The translations under genes and the position numbers were made by a program. Shown piece after piece: positions 50,699 to 58,896 of a DNA stretch of 64,000 nucleotides (the stretch's first letter is position 1; each line of letters begins with the position of its first letter). Source of the DNA: Deinococcus sonorensis KR-87 (GTDB lineage Bacteria > Deinococcota > Deinococci > Deinococcales > Deinococcaceae); contig NZ_CP158300.1 in assembly GCF_040256395.1 (NCBI RefSeq), positions 372,001 through 436,000 on the forward strand, read 5' to 3'. A model generated the notes under the pieces. That model made no database searches and had not been told where the DNA came from. It saw only the letters and a program-made list of their open reading frames with translations.

Positions 50699-51637
50699 TC
50701 AGAGGGCGCGGTGAACGTGATGCCACGACGACCAGATGCGGCCGCCCGCGCGCAGGTAAAAGTCCGGCAGGCGGGTCCAGTCCACCCCCATCACCTGCAC
50801 GCCCCGTTCGCGCAGGTGCGCGGCGCAGGCCAGGAAGAAGCCCCATCCGAGCCCCTCCCCGCGCCGCGCCTCCGCAATGCCGAACGGTCCAAGGCCGCCG
50901 GTCCGCGCCGTGTCCGGCAGGCCCTGCGCCGCCCGCAGGCCACCGGGGTACAGGCAGGACGGCAGGATGGCCGGATCGTCCTCGGTGCCTGTCAGCGCGA
51001 ACCCGATCAGCTGGCCGCCGTCCAGCAGCGTCAGAATCTGCAGCGGATTCTGGTCCGCGATGCGCCCCAGATCACTGCCCCAACGGGCCGAGAACGAGGC
51101 TGCGAACGCCTGGGCCTGCTGCACCAGGTCCGGCGAGGTGGCCGGCTGGAGGTGCATGCTCGCCGGCAGGCGCGCAGCGGGCAGCTCGGCCGGCAGCAGC
51201 GCCAGGTCATGGCTCACGTCGCCGTCAAACTGATAGCCGCGCCGCTCGAAGTAAGCGGCCGCCTGCGCCGGGACGCCGGGAAAGAAATGCAGGTGCTCGG
51301 CTCCCGGCACGATGGTGCGGTGCCCGGCCTGCCTCAGCCGGTGCTCGGCCTCGGCCAGCAGGCCCGCGCCCACGCCTCTGCCCTGCTGCTCCGGGTGCAC
51401 CAGCAGGGCGCGCAGGTGACCGCGCTCCTGGCCCGCCACCGAGCGCAGCGCCGCCCAGCCGACCAGCTGTCCGTCCAGCCGCAGCCACAGCTGAGGGTCT
51501 GAAGCGTCCAGCCGGGCCCTCAGACCCGCCGGATGCACCGGGTGGGACGGGAAGGCCGCGTGCCACAGGGCCAGGATCTCGTCGGGGGTGGGGGCCGGAC
51601 CGCTCATCAGACCGGGGGTGGAGTCAGGGGGCAGCAT
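50699..51637 (-). CDS. Tandem GNAT-domain acetyltransferase
   Basis: A protein of 312 residues with two GNAT folds. The first has the acetyl-CoA loop LRALLVHPEQQGRGVGAGLLAEAEHRLRQAG near 85. The second has a matching but less canonical GLGPFGIAEARRGEGLGWGFFLACAAHLRERGVQ near 245, followed by WTRLPDFYLRAGGRIW. The start at 51637 is preferred because TATGCT lies 6 nt upstream. The longer frame runs through the divergent kinase gene. The C-terminal domain resembles N-acetyltransferases that act on amino sugars or small amines. It is divergent from the GlcNAc-kinase-like gene, so amino-sugar metabolism is a possibility but unproven. Confidence 0.82.
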   Translation of the reverse strand: MLPPDSTPGLMSGPAPTPDEILALWHAAFPSHPVHPAGLRARLDASDPQLWLRLDGQLVGWAALRSVAGQERGHLRALLVHPEQQGRGVGAGLLAEAEHRLRQAGHRTIVPGAEHLHFFPGVPAQAAAYFERRGYQFDGDVSHDLALLPAELPAARLPASMHLQPATSPDLVQQAQAFAASFSARWGSDLGRIADQNPLQILTLLDGGQLIGFALTGTEDDPAILPSCLYPGGLRAAQGLPDTARTGGLGPFGIAEARRGEGLGWGFFLACAAHLRERGVQVMGVDWTRLPDFYLRAGGRIWSSWHHVHRAL

Positions 51638-51649
51638 GGCCGGAGCATA
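51638..51649 (-). promoter_or_regulatory. Leaderless-type -10 box (TATGCT)
   Basis: TATGCT (51649-51644 on the minus strand) lies 6 nt before the ATG at 51637. It shares a 49-bp divergent region with the kinase promoter at 51674. Confidence 0.55.
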
Positions 51650-51673
51650 GCCCACCCCGGCCAGCCGAGCCGC

Positions 51674-51686
51674 TACGCTGGAGCGC
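51674..51686 (+). promoter_or_regulatory. Leaderless-type -10 box (TACGCT)
   Basis: TACGCT (51674-51679) lies 7 nt before the ATG at 51687. Both divergent -10 boxes fit inside the 49-bp spacer, leaving the -35 regions to overlap the opposite genes. Confidence 0.55.
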
Positions 51687-52679
51687 ATGACCAAGGTGAC
51701 GCCGTCCGGCTGGGTGCTGGGCGTGGATGGAGGGGGCAGCCACACCCGGGCGGCGCTGGCCGCGCCGGATGGCCATGTGCAGGGGCCCTGGACCGTGGGC
51801 GGGAGCAATCCCAACGATCAGCCGCGCTGGGCCGAGCATCTCACCGAGCTGCTGCGTCCGCTGCTGGAGGCCACGCCGGACCTGCAGGCCGCCACGCTGG
51901 GACTCGCCGGGTACGGCGAACTGGCCCCCGGCCGGGCGGCCACCGAGCAGCTGCTGGCGGGCCTGCTGCCGGAGGCGCTGCCTCGCGAGCTCCTCAACGA
52001 CGTGCAGATCGCCCACTTTGGTGCTCTGGGAGGGGGTCCTGGCGTGCTGCTGCTGGCCGGTACCGGCTCCATCGCCTGGGGCCGCGACGGGGCCGGGCAG
52101 GAGCGGCGGGTGGGCGGCTGGGGGTTCTCTTTTGGTGATGAGGGCAGCGGCGCGTGGCTGGGCCGCGAGGCGCTGGGGCTGATCAGCCGCACCCTGGATG
52201 GCCGCGCCGACGCGCAGGCGCTGACCACGGCCCTGCTCGCGGCCCTCGGGCTGGAGCGGGACCCCGCGTACCTCACCCGGCCGCTGCTCGGCTGGGTGCA
52301 GGCCCAGGCGCACCCACGCTCTGCCATTGCTCAGCTGGCCCGGCCACTGGCCGACCTCGCCGCGCAGGGCGATCCGGACGCCCTGGCGCTGCTGGAGCGG
52401 GCGGGCCAGCAGCTGGCCGCCCATGTGCGGGCATGTGCCGCCGCGCTCCGGCTGGACGTCCCCGCCCGCTGGAGCGCCGCTGGGAGCGTGGCGACCAGCC
52501 CCCTGGTGCTGGACGCCACCGAGCGGGCGCTGCCGGAGTTCGAGCGGGTGCCGCCGCTGCTGCCGCCGCTGGGCGGGGCCCTGCTGCGGGCGGCCGGGCT
52601 GGCCGGCTGGCCGGTGCCCGACCGCTGGACCACGGAAGTGGCCCGGCAGCTCAGTGGGGCGACGGCCGGGAGCAGCTGA
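51687..52679 (+). CDS. BadF/BadG-family kinase, probably N-acetylglucosamine/muramyl kinase
   Basis: A protein of 330 residues of the actin-like ATPase fold. The phosphate-1 loop is VLGVDGGGSHTRAALAAPDGH near 9-29, the Asn-containing motif VGGSNPND is near 35, LGLAGYG is near 72 and the phosphate-2 loop LLLAGTGSIAWGRD near 115. GGWGFSFGDEGSGAWLGREAL near 138 is the sugar-binding signature of GlcNAc kinases in this family. It phosphorylates GlcNAc or MurNAc in the cytoplasm. Placed 2 kb from murQ-anmK, it could handle free amino sugars released from murein. It is monocistronic, with its own leaderless-type promoter. Confidence 0.9.
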   Translation: MTKVTPSGWVLGVDGGGSHTRAALAAPDGHVQGPWTVGGSNPNDQPRWAEHLTELLRPLLEATPDLQAATLGLAGYGELAPGRAATEQLLAGLLPEALPRELLNDVQIAHFGALGGGPGVLLLAGTGSIAWGRDGAGQERRVGGWGFSFGDEGSGAWLGREALGLISRTLDGRADAQALTTALLAALGLERDPAYLTRPLLGWVQAQAHPRSAIAQLARPLADLAAQGDPDALALLERAGQQLAAHVRACAAALRLDVPARWSAAGSVATSPLVLDATERALPEFERVPPLLPPLGGALLRAAGLAGWPVPDRWTTEVARQLSGATAGSS

Positions 52680-52708
52680 GCTGCGCCGTCCGGGTCGGTG
52701 GCATCTGT

Positions 52709-53716
52709 TCAGGGCGCCAGATACCCGAGCTGAAGCGCCGGGGCGTGGGCAGCGTCCTCGGCGGTGCCGAACTCGGCAAACCCGTAGGCCCCGGGCACCC
52801 CGTCACGGCCGAAGCGCAGCCGGTACTGCGTCCGCCCACCGGACGCGGCCGGGTCCTGCAGGTCGGCCCGAACGGCGGCCGTTACGTCCGCCTGCCGCGC
52901 CCCCAGCGCGGCATCCTTCGAGAAGGCCGGGCTGACCACGTCCAGCACTGGCGCCGAAAAACTCTTGATGTTCAGGCGGTCTCCGTACCGCACGTGCTCC
53001 AGCACCAGCTGTTCCGGGGCGGTGGACATGTCGGTGTACGCGCTGGCTGGATACACCAACGTCTGCTGCAGCGTCAGGGCGGCGGACGACACGTCTTCCG
53101 GAAGCAGGCCCGGTGGCAGGCTCGACAGATCGAAGCTGAAGAACCCGCGGACGGAGACGGTGACGTAGCCGCTGGGGGCTATGTCGCTCATGCCGCCGAC
53201 CCGGGCGGATGTCCCTCCGGTAACCCCATTGGAATAGGCCGCTTCTTGGTCAGAGGTGTAGCCGTCCAGGGCCGCCTGGCCATTCAGCGTGGTGGTGTAC
53301 CGCCGGGCGGTCCGGAAGCTTGAGGTCGTCTCGGCCAGCTTCCCGCCGCCCTGGGCCTGTGCACTCGCGCCAATCAGGAAGGTGTAGGTCACGGGGGCGG
53401 CGGGGGCTGCCGCGTAGCTGAGCGGCCCTTTGGGGTCCACGGTCACCAGGGTGCTGTTGGCGTTCCAGACAAAGGCCACCTGATCGCGGCGCAGGCCGTC
53501 AGCGAACGACACATAGGCGGCCTCGACCGAAGCCCGGTCCATCGGCTGGCTGAAGCTGATCCGGATGTTCGCATCGTCGCGGACACCCACGGCGCCGCTG
53601 GCCGGCACGATGGCCAGGATTTCCGGCCGCGCAGAGCCGCCGGACGGCCCACCCGTGCCGCATGCAGTGAATACGAAGGCCAGCAGGGCGAACCCCGTCA
53701 CTGTTGTGCGTCTCAT
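52709..53716 (-). CDS. Lipoprotein with Ig-like (Big_5) domain
   Basis: A protein of 335 residues. The lipoprotein signal is MRRTTVTGFALLAFVFTAC with Cys19. A bacterial Ig-like domain follows (about 30-125): ILAIVPASGAVGVRDDANIRISFSQPMDRASV, a common opening of Big_5 domains. The rest (about 130-335) is beta-rich with GFFSFDLSSLPPG and AVRADLQDPAASGGRTQYRLRFG, a DNRLRE-like pattern seen in surface proteins. It is likely a structural or adhesive envelope protein, and no enzyme motif is seen. AAGGA precedes the ATG. Confidence 0.8.
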   Translation of the reverse strand: MRRTTVTGFALLAFVFTACGTGGPSGGSARPEILAIVPASGAVGVRDDANIRISFSQPMDRASVEAAYVSFADGLRRDQVAFVWNANSTLVTVDPKGPLSYAAAPAAPVTYTFLIGASAQAQGGGKLAETTSSFRTARRYTTTLNGQAALDGYTSDQEAAYSNGVTGGTSARVGGMSDIAPSGYVTVSVRGFFSFDLSSLPPGLLPEDVSSAALTLQQTLVYPASAYTDMSTAPEQLVLEHVRYGDRLNIKSFSAPVLDVVSPAFSKDAALGARQADVTAAVRADLQDPAASGGRTQYRLRFGRDGVPGAYGFAEFGTAEDAAHAPALQLGYLAP

Positions 53717-54065
53717 CGGACATCCTTTGGGCCGGGAGGCGGCCCCTTCCCGTGGCGGATGGGATCAGATGCATGACGATGCAGGGAACAGGCCGCCCGG
53801 TCCCCACATGACGGGCGGTACACACAACGGCCGGGTGGTGCGGCTTCAGCGTACACCCGGGGAGCACGTGGGGCGGGCAGGTTCCCACGTTCCCGGCCCT
53901 CACTCGCCCGGAGGACGCACCATCGAACCATGCGCCCATTTCCTGGCAGGATGAAGGTGCGGCGGCAATGCACCTTCATCGACGGAGGACACACCTCCGC
54001 CCGGTCGCCAGACATACCCCGCCTCCAACCTTTTCTTCCACCAGCGTGGCCCCAGGAGCACCCGA
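53717..54065. other. Divergent intergenic region
   Basis: About 350 bases between the Ig-like lipoprotein and the amidohydrolase. It should hold both promoters, although no clear -35/-10 pair stands out. It contains the inverted repeat at 53950-53980. Open frames crossing it have no family features. Confidence 0.5.
53950..53980. repeat. Perfect 11-bp inverted repeat
   Basis: GATGAAGGTGC (53950-53960) and GCACCTTCATC (53970-53980) pair around a 9-nt loop, about 85 bp before the amidohydrolase ATG. There is no T-run. It could be an mRNA leader hairpin or a regulator site. Confidence 0.55.
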
Positions 54066-54917
54066 ATGGATATTGTGGACGCACAGGTACATTTCAATCT
54101 GCTGGGCAGCCTGGACACCGGGGTGGCCGCCATGGACGCCGTGGGCGTGAAGGCGCTGGTCTACGACGAGTACTGGGCCTTTGACGAGCAGTCCCGCATC
54201 CTGCCGGGCTACGAACTGCCGAACGGCGCATTCCGACATGTGTATCCACTGGCGGAGGCCGCCGCCCTTCAATTCCCGGAACGCTTCGCCTACCTGATCC
54301 GGGTGGACCGCCGTGACCCGGACCTGGACGCCCTGATCGGCAGCGTCGGGCGGGTGCCTCAGCGCAAGGCGCTGCGGGTGGTGCCCTGGACCCCGGAAGG
54401 CTTCGAGCAGTTTGCGGCCGGAGCGGACGCCCCGGTGTTCACGTCGGCCCAGCGGCACGGGGTGCCGGTGTTCGTGCTGCTGCCGGGCCGCACGCGGCTG
54501 CTCCATCCGTACCTGAGGTTGGCACCGGATGTTCCGGTCATTGTGGACCACTGCGGCGTCGAGCTGCGCCCTGGCCGCCTGCACGATGACCGGCTGTCGG
54601 GCTTCGACGACGTGCTGGCCCTGGCCGAGTACCCGAACGTCTTCCTGAAATGGAGCCACGCGCCACGCCTGTCTGCCGGCTCCTACCCCTACGAAGACGT
54701 GCTGGACATGCTGCTGCGCGTTCTGGAGGCCTTCGGGCCGCAGCGGGTGATGTGGGGCAGCGACTGCACCCAGGCCACCGACCATCACACCTGGGCCGAG
54801 TCGCTGTACACCATCCGCGACACCCCGAACCTCTCGCAGGACGAGAAGGCCTGGGTGCTGGGGGGCAGCCTGCGCTCGGCGCTGCGCTGGCCCGCACCAC
54901 ACCTAAACGAAAAATGA
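54066..54917 (+). CDS. Amidohydrolase-2 family TIM-barrel hydrolase
   Basis: A protein of 283 residues. The metal-site motif at the first strand is MDIVDAQVHFN, with DxxxH in place of the common DxHxH. Later ligands are VPVIVDHCGVEL near 160 and the catalytic Asp in QRVMWGSDCTQATDHHTW near 225. The family includes L-fuconolactonase-like lactonases and gamma-resorcylate-type decarboxylases. The opening and size fit a sugar-lactone hydrolase best, but this is uncertain. AGGAG lies upstream. It is monocistronic or followed by a small unknown gene. Confidence 0.82.
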   Translation: MDIVDAQVHFNLLGSLDTGVAAMDAVGVKALVYDEYWAFDEQSRILPGYELPNGAFRHVYPLAEAAALQFPERFAYLIRVDRRDPDLDALIGSVGRVPQRKALRVVPWTPEGFEQFAAGADAPVFTSAQRHGVPVFVLLPGRTRLLHPYLRLAPDVPVIVDHCGVELRPGRLHDDRLSGFDDVLALAEYPNVFLKWSHAPRLSAGSYPYEDVLDMLLRVLEAFGPQRVMWGSDCTQATDHHTWAESLYTIRDTPNLSQDEKAWVLGGSLRSALRWPAPHLNEK

Positions 54918-55097
54918 ACCAGGCACAGCGGCTCACCATGGACAATGAGGGATGCCGCGCCCCCGTGTACCGGAGCCGCGCGCCACACCACGGTGTCCAC
55001 CTTCACGTTCTCGCGCTGGGAGTCCAATGACCGGAGTCAGGCCACGGCATACCTCATCACCACCACGGCGGGTGCGGACCGCGCCGGATCCCGCCCG

Positions 55098-55409
55098 ATG
55101 AACGAGGTGCGCTATTTCATCATCACCCGGCTGGACCCGGAAGACGGGACGCCGCTGCACGCTCAGGAGCAGCCGCAGCAGAACTTTGTGCGGCCGGAGC
55201 TGGCGCTGGCCTTCAGCAAGGTCAAGGGCTTCGATCAGCAGCGCCTGCCGGACGGCACCCCGGCGCTGCGGGTGCAGGAGGGCCGCCTGACCATCTGCGA
55301 AACCCTGGAGGAGGCCGAACAGCTGGAGGTGCAGGAGCGCAAGCAGCGGCTGATCTCGGCGGCCCGCGCCAAGCTCACGCCGGAAGAACGCGAGGCGCTG
55401 GGGCTGTAA
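55098..55409 (+). CDS. Small protein of unknown function
   Basis: A protein of 103 residues from the ATG at 55098. An upstream in-frame ATG at 54945 adds a Thr/Arg-rich stretch unlike the rest. The body is a beta-type start (NEVRYFIITRLDPEDGTPLHA), a central VKGFDQQRLPDGTPALRVQEGRLTICETLEEAEQLEVQE and a charged C-terminal helix (RKQRLISAARAKLTPEEREALGL). I do not recognise the family. Codon use is like its neighbours. It lies on the same strand as the amidohydrolase, about 180 bp behind it, and ends 20 nt from the convergent galactosidase gene. Confidence 0.6.
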   Translation: MNEVRYFIITRLDPEDGTPLHAQEQPQQNFVRPELALAFSKVKGFDQQRLPDGTPALRVQEGRLTICETLEEAEQLEVQERKQRLISAARAKLTPEEREALGL

Positions 55410-55429
55410 GCCCTGCGCCCCTCCTGCGG

Positions 55430-57511
55430 TCAGCCCAGGCGGCGGATGCGGCGCACCTGACTTTCAAAGTCGTTGAGCTGTACATTCACCCCCGCGTGCA
55501 TCCAGGCGGCGCCGCTGAGCGGCTCCGGCTCCCCCTCGACCTCATACAGGGCGTCCGCGTCCAGGCCACGCAGGTACAGCGGCGGCAGGATGGTCGGCCG
55601 CGCCATGTGGGTCCGGAAGGCGAACAGCACCCCTTCCGAGCGGTCCTTGCTGACGTACTGCACCGCGCTGAAGGGCGCGTGCTGGGCCGAACGCAGCCGG
55701 TACTGGTCACCGAACTGAATGACGTGGCGCACTTCCTTGTACAGCGCCACCAGCAGGGTGGCCTGCTCGCGTTCCTGCTCGCTCCAGTGCAGCAGGTGGC
55801 CGCCCAGCCCCAGGCTGCCGAGCATGCTGACGTGAAAGCGGAACTCCAGCGGCAGCCGCCCCCGGTCCGCGTCTGTCACCCAGGCTTCCATGGTGCTGGC
55901 CGGGAACACCTGCGAGTAGCCGTCCTGAATGCTCAGCCGGGCGGCGGCGTGGGTGTTGTCGCTCACCCACACCTGATCGGCCAGCCGCAGGATGCCCAGG
56001 TCAGCGCGGCCGCCACCGCCAGAGCAGCTCTGCCACACCACCTGTGGATGCCGCCCCTTCAGGGTGCCCCACAGCCCGTACAGGCCCTCCACGTAGCGCA
56101 CCCACAGCTCGCGCTGGTCACGCGGCGCGTCCGGCCAGCCGGCCTCGCTGACGTTACGGTTCATGTCCCACTTGATGAAGCGGATGTCATGCTCGGAGAG
56201 CAGCCGGTCCAGCGTCTCCAGCAGGTACGTCTGCACCTCCGGCATCGCCAGGTTCAGGATCAGCTGGTTGCGCGCCTCGGTGCGCTGGCGCTCCGGGAAG
56301 TGGATCACCCACTCGGGATGCGCGCGGTACAACTCGCTGTCGGGGTTGACCATTTCCGGCTCGATCCACAGCCCGAAATCCATGCCCAGCGCCTTGACCC
56401 GTTCGATCAGCGGCGTCAGGCCATTGGGGAACTTCGTTGTGTCCGGCCACCAGTCGCCCAGCCCGGCGTTGTCCGAGGTGCGGCCGTGGAACCAGCCGTC
56501 GTCCATCACGAACAGCTCCACACCCAGTGCGGCGGCCCGCTCGGCCAGCTGCGCCTGCGACGGCTCGTCCACGTTGAAGAAGGTGGCTTCCCAGCTGTTG
56601 TACAGCACCTTGCGGGTGTGCTGGGGGTTGGGCACCACCTCGGCCCGGATGTGGTCGTGCAGCGCCCGGCTGGCCGCCCCGAAGCCGTGGGCGGTGTAGC
56701 CGGCCAGGCTCGGCGGCGTCACAAACTGCTCTCCGGCGTCCAGCTGCCACACGAAGTCCCAGTCGTTGAGGCCCAGGCTCAGCCGGGTGGTGCCAAAGTC
56801 GGTCACCTCGGCGGCCAGCTTCCAGTTGCCGCTCCACGCCAGCACCCCGAACCACACCTCGCCCGCGTCCTCCTGCGCGTGGCCGTCATCCAGCGCGAAC
56901 CAGGGGTTGTGGTGGTGGCTGGTGGTCAGGCGGCGGCTCTCCAGCACCTTGACGCCCTGGGTGAGTGGCTCGCGGTGCAGCCGGAACTCGTCGAACCAGC
57001 GGCCCGACAGGTGAGAGAGCCGGTAGTCGCGGTGCGGCGGCACGTGCCACTGCGCCGACATCACCGTGTCCAGCTGCACCGTCCCGCTGCCGGCGTTGCG
57101 CACCGTCACCCAGCGCTCGATCAGGTCAACGGCCTCGTGGGCGCGGTAGTGCAGCGTCACCTCCAGCGGATAGGCGGCGTCCTGCAGGTGCAGCCGCAGC
57201 TCTGCCCTCTCCTGCTCGGCACGCACGTAGCGCAGCTCCAGTTCACGGGTGCCGCCGGGCAGCGTCACCTTCAGGCCCGGCCAGTTGTAGCGCGCTCCGC
57301 CGTGCGCCGGGTACTCCTCCGGCACCAGATGCGCCGGCGGGTTGAACGAGGCCCACTCCAGCACCGGCTGGGGGCGCGGGTAGTCTTCCGCGCGCGGCAG
57401 CCGGGGCCCCCAGTAGGTGTGCACCACCCGCCCGTCCGGGTCCAGGCCCAGCGTGTAGGCGGTGCGGTGGGTGGTCAGCACCCAGAAGGGGGCGGAGGAA
57501 AGCTCGTTCAA
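55430..57511 (-). CDS. Alpha-galactosidase, GH36
   Basis: A protein of 693 residues. The N-terminal beta-supersandwich (about 1-310) precedes the TIM barrel. The retaining mechanism is marked by the nucleophile Asp in DIRFIKWDMNRNVSEAG near 450 and the acid/base Asp in DQVWVSDNTHAAARL near 518. VLYNSWEATFFNVDE near 323, FVMDDGWFHGR near 350, GLWIEPEMVNPDSELYRAHPEW near 390 and QSCSGGGGRADLGIL near 495 are all hallmarks of bacterial GH36. It releases galactose from raffinose- or melibiose-type substrates in the cytoplasm, having no signal peptide. The start is TTG at 57511 with AGGAG upstream, 2 nt after the GH4 gene stop. Confidence 0.95.
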   Translation of the reverse strand: MNELSSAPFWVLTTHRTAYTLGLDPDGRVVHTYWGPRLPRAEDYPRPQPVLEWASFNPPAHLVPEEYPAHGGARYNWPGLKVTLPGGTRELELRYVRAEQERAELRLHLQDAAYPLEVTLHYRAHEAVDLIERWVTVRNAGSGTVQLDTVMSAQWHVPPHRDYRLSHLSGRWFDEFRLHREPLTQGVKVLESRRLTTSHHHNPWFALDDGHAQEDAGEVWFGVLAWSGNWKLAAEVTDFGTTRLSLGLNDWDFVWQLDAGEQFVTPPSLAGYTAHGFGAASRALHDHIRAEVVPNPQHTRKVLYNSWEATFFNVDEPSQAQLAERAAALGVELFVMDDGWFHGRTSDNAGLGDWWPDTTKFPNGLTPLIERVKALGMDFGLWIEPEMVNPDSELYRAHPEWVIHFPERQRTEARNQLILNLAMPEVQTYLLETLDRLLSEHDIRFIKWDMNRNVSEAGWPDAPRDQRELWVRYVEGLYGLWGTLKGRHPQVVWQSCSGGGGRADLGILRLADQVWVSDNTHAAARLSIQDGYSQVFPASTMEAWVTDADRGRLPLEFRFHVSMLGSLGLGGHLLHWSEQEREQATLLVALYKEVRHVIQFGDQYRLRSAQHAPFSAVQYVSKDRSEGVLFAFRTHMARPTILPPLYLRGLDADALYEVEGEPEPLSGAAWMHAGVNVQLNDFESQVRRIRRLG

Positions 57512-57513
57512 GG

Positions 57514-58896
57514 TCAGTCTCCTGCGGGAAGATGGGCGGAGGTCAGGGCGGTAAACTGCGGCAGCCAGTGGGCCTCGGCCTGCAGCAGCTCGTCCGTCAT
57601 GGCCCGGATCTGGTCCAGGGTCAGCAGCGCCCCGGTCAACGGGTCAAGCGCCATGGCATGGTACACGTGCTGCACGTCGCCGGTGAGCGCGGCCTCCACC
57701 GCCAGCTCCTGAACCGCCACGTTGCTGCGGTTCAGGGCGGCCAGCTGCGGCGGCAGGCTCCCCAGCGGCGTGGGCTGCACGCCGTTGCCGTCCACCAGAC
57801 ACGCCACCTCCACCGAGCAGCCGTCCGGCAGGTTGCGGATCAGGCCGCGGTTCGGCACGTTGCCGTAGATCACCGCCGGCTGGTTGGTCTGCATGGCGTT
57901 CAGGATCACCGCTCCGTACTCGACCGAAGGGCGCAGTTCGGTCAGCAGCCGGGCCATCATGCCGTGCTGGTCGTCACCCGCGTTGCGGCGGCAGATCTCG
58001 TAGTAGTCCCAGCGGTACGGCAGCACCTCGCGGGTGGTCTCCGCATCCTTGCGGAAATACGGCAGGTACTCGCTGGCGTGGTGGCTCGACTCGGTGTGGA
58101 AGTACCCGAAATAGTCCATGATGCTGGTCCGCACCCGCTCCTGGCCGCCCTCGTACACGCTGGGGCGGTAGGCGCGGTCGCTGTGGTTGCCACGGTCCTC
58201 GACAATTTCCGGGTCCGGACGCCGCTCCAGGTGCTGCTCGCGCATCAGCTCCCGCAGGCGCGGGTACACGTCCTGGCCATTGTGGTGCAGCTCCAGCAGC
58301 CACGCCTGATGGTTGATGCCGGCGCTGCGAAAGCGCAGTTCGCGGTGCGGAATGCCCAGCACCTGCGCCAGCATCCAGGTGGTGCCCTGCACGCTGTGAC
58401 ACAGCCCCACCGTCTTCACCCCCAGCCGCGACAGGTACCAGCAGCTCATCGCCATCGGGTTGGCGTAGTTGATCAGCAGGGCCTCCGGGCACAGCTCGTG
58501 CATGTCCTGTGCGATGCGGCGGTAGGCTTCAGCGCTGCGCAGGAAGCGCATCACGCCGCCCGGCCCCAGCGTGTCCCCCACCGTCTGGTCCAGGCCGTAG
58601 CGCCTCGGAATCGTCACGTCCAGCTCGTAGGCGTCCAGGCCGCCCACCTGGAAGGTGACGATCACGGCGTCGGCGCCGCGCAGGGCCTCGCGCTGATCGG
58701 TGCCGGCCTTAACCTGCGCCGGGAAACCATAATGCTGCACCAGCGTCCGCACGTTGCCTTCCGTCACGGCCAGCCGCGCGGCGTCGATGTCCATCAGGTG
58801 AATGGTGCTCGCCTGCAGCGCCGGGAAACTCAGCATGTCCGCCACCAGCCGCAGCGGAAACACCTGCCCGCCGGCTCCGATGATCGCAATCTTCAT
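57514..58896 (-). CDS. melA: NAD- and metal-dependent alpha-galactosidase/glucosidase, GH4
   Basis: A protein of 460 residues. GH4 enzymes use NAD+ and Mn2+ to oxidise C3, eliminate the aglycone and reduce again. The N-terminal Rossmann motif is MKIAIIGAGGQVFPLRLVADML. The NAD/sugar segment is TFQVGGLDAYELDVTIPRRYGLDQTVGDTLGPGG, and metal ligands Cys and His are in TVGLCHSVQGT near 166 and AGINHQAWLLEL near 195. The CHS motif is typical of MelA-like alpha-galactosidases rather than 6-phospho-glycosidases. It overlaps the ROK gene by 4 nt and is followed 2 nt later by the GH36 gene. Confidence 0.93.
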   Translation of the reverse strand: MKIAIIGAGGQVFPLRLVADMLSFPALQASTIHLMDIDAARLAVTEGNVRTLVQHYGFPAQVKAGTDQREALRGADAVIVTFQVGGLDAYELDVTIPRRYGLDQTVGDTLGPGGVMRFLRSAEAYRRIAQDMHELCPEALLINYANPMAMSCWYLSRLGVKTVGLCHSVQGTTWMLAQVLGIPHRELRFRSAGINHQAWLLELHHNGQDVYPRLRELMREQHLERRPDPEIVEDRGNHSDRAYRPSVYEGGQERVRTSIMDYFGYFHTESSHHASEYLPYFRKDAETTREVLPYRWDYYEICRRNAGDDQHGMMARLLTELRPSVEYGAVILNAMQTNQPAVIYGNVPNRGLIRNLPDGCSVEVACLVDGNGVQPTPLGSLPPQLAALNRSNVAVQELAVEAALTGDVQHVYHAMALDPLTGALLTLDQIRAMTDELLQAEAHWLPQFTALTSAHLPAGD

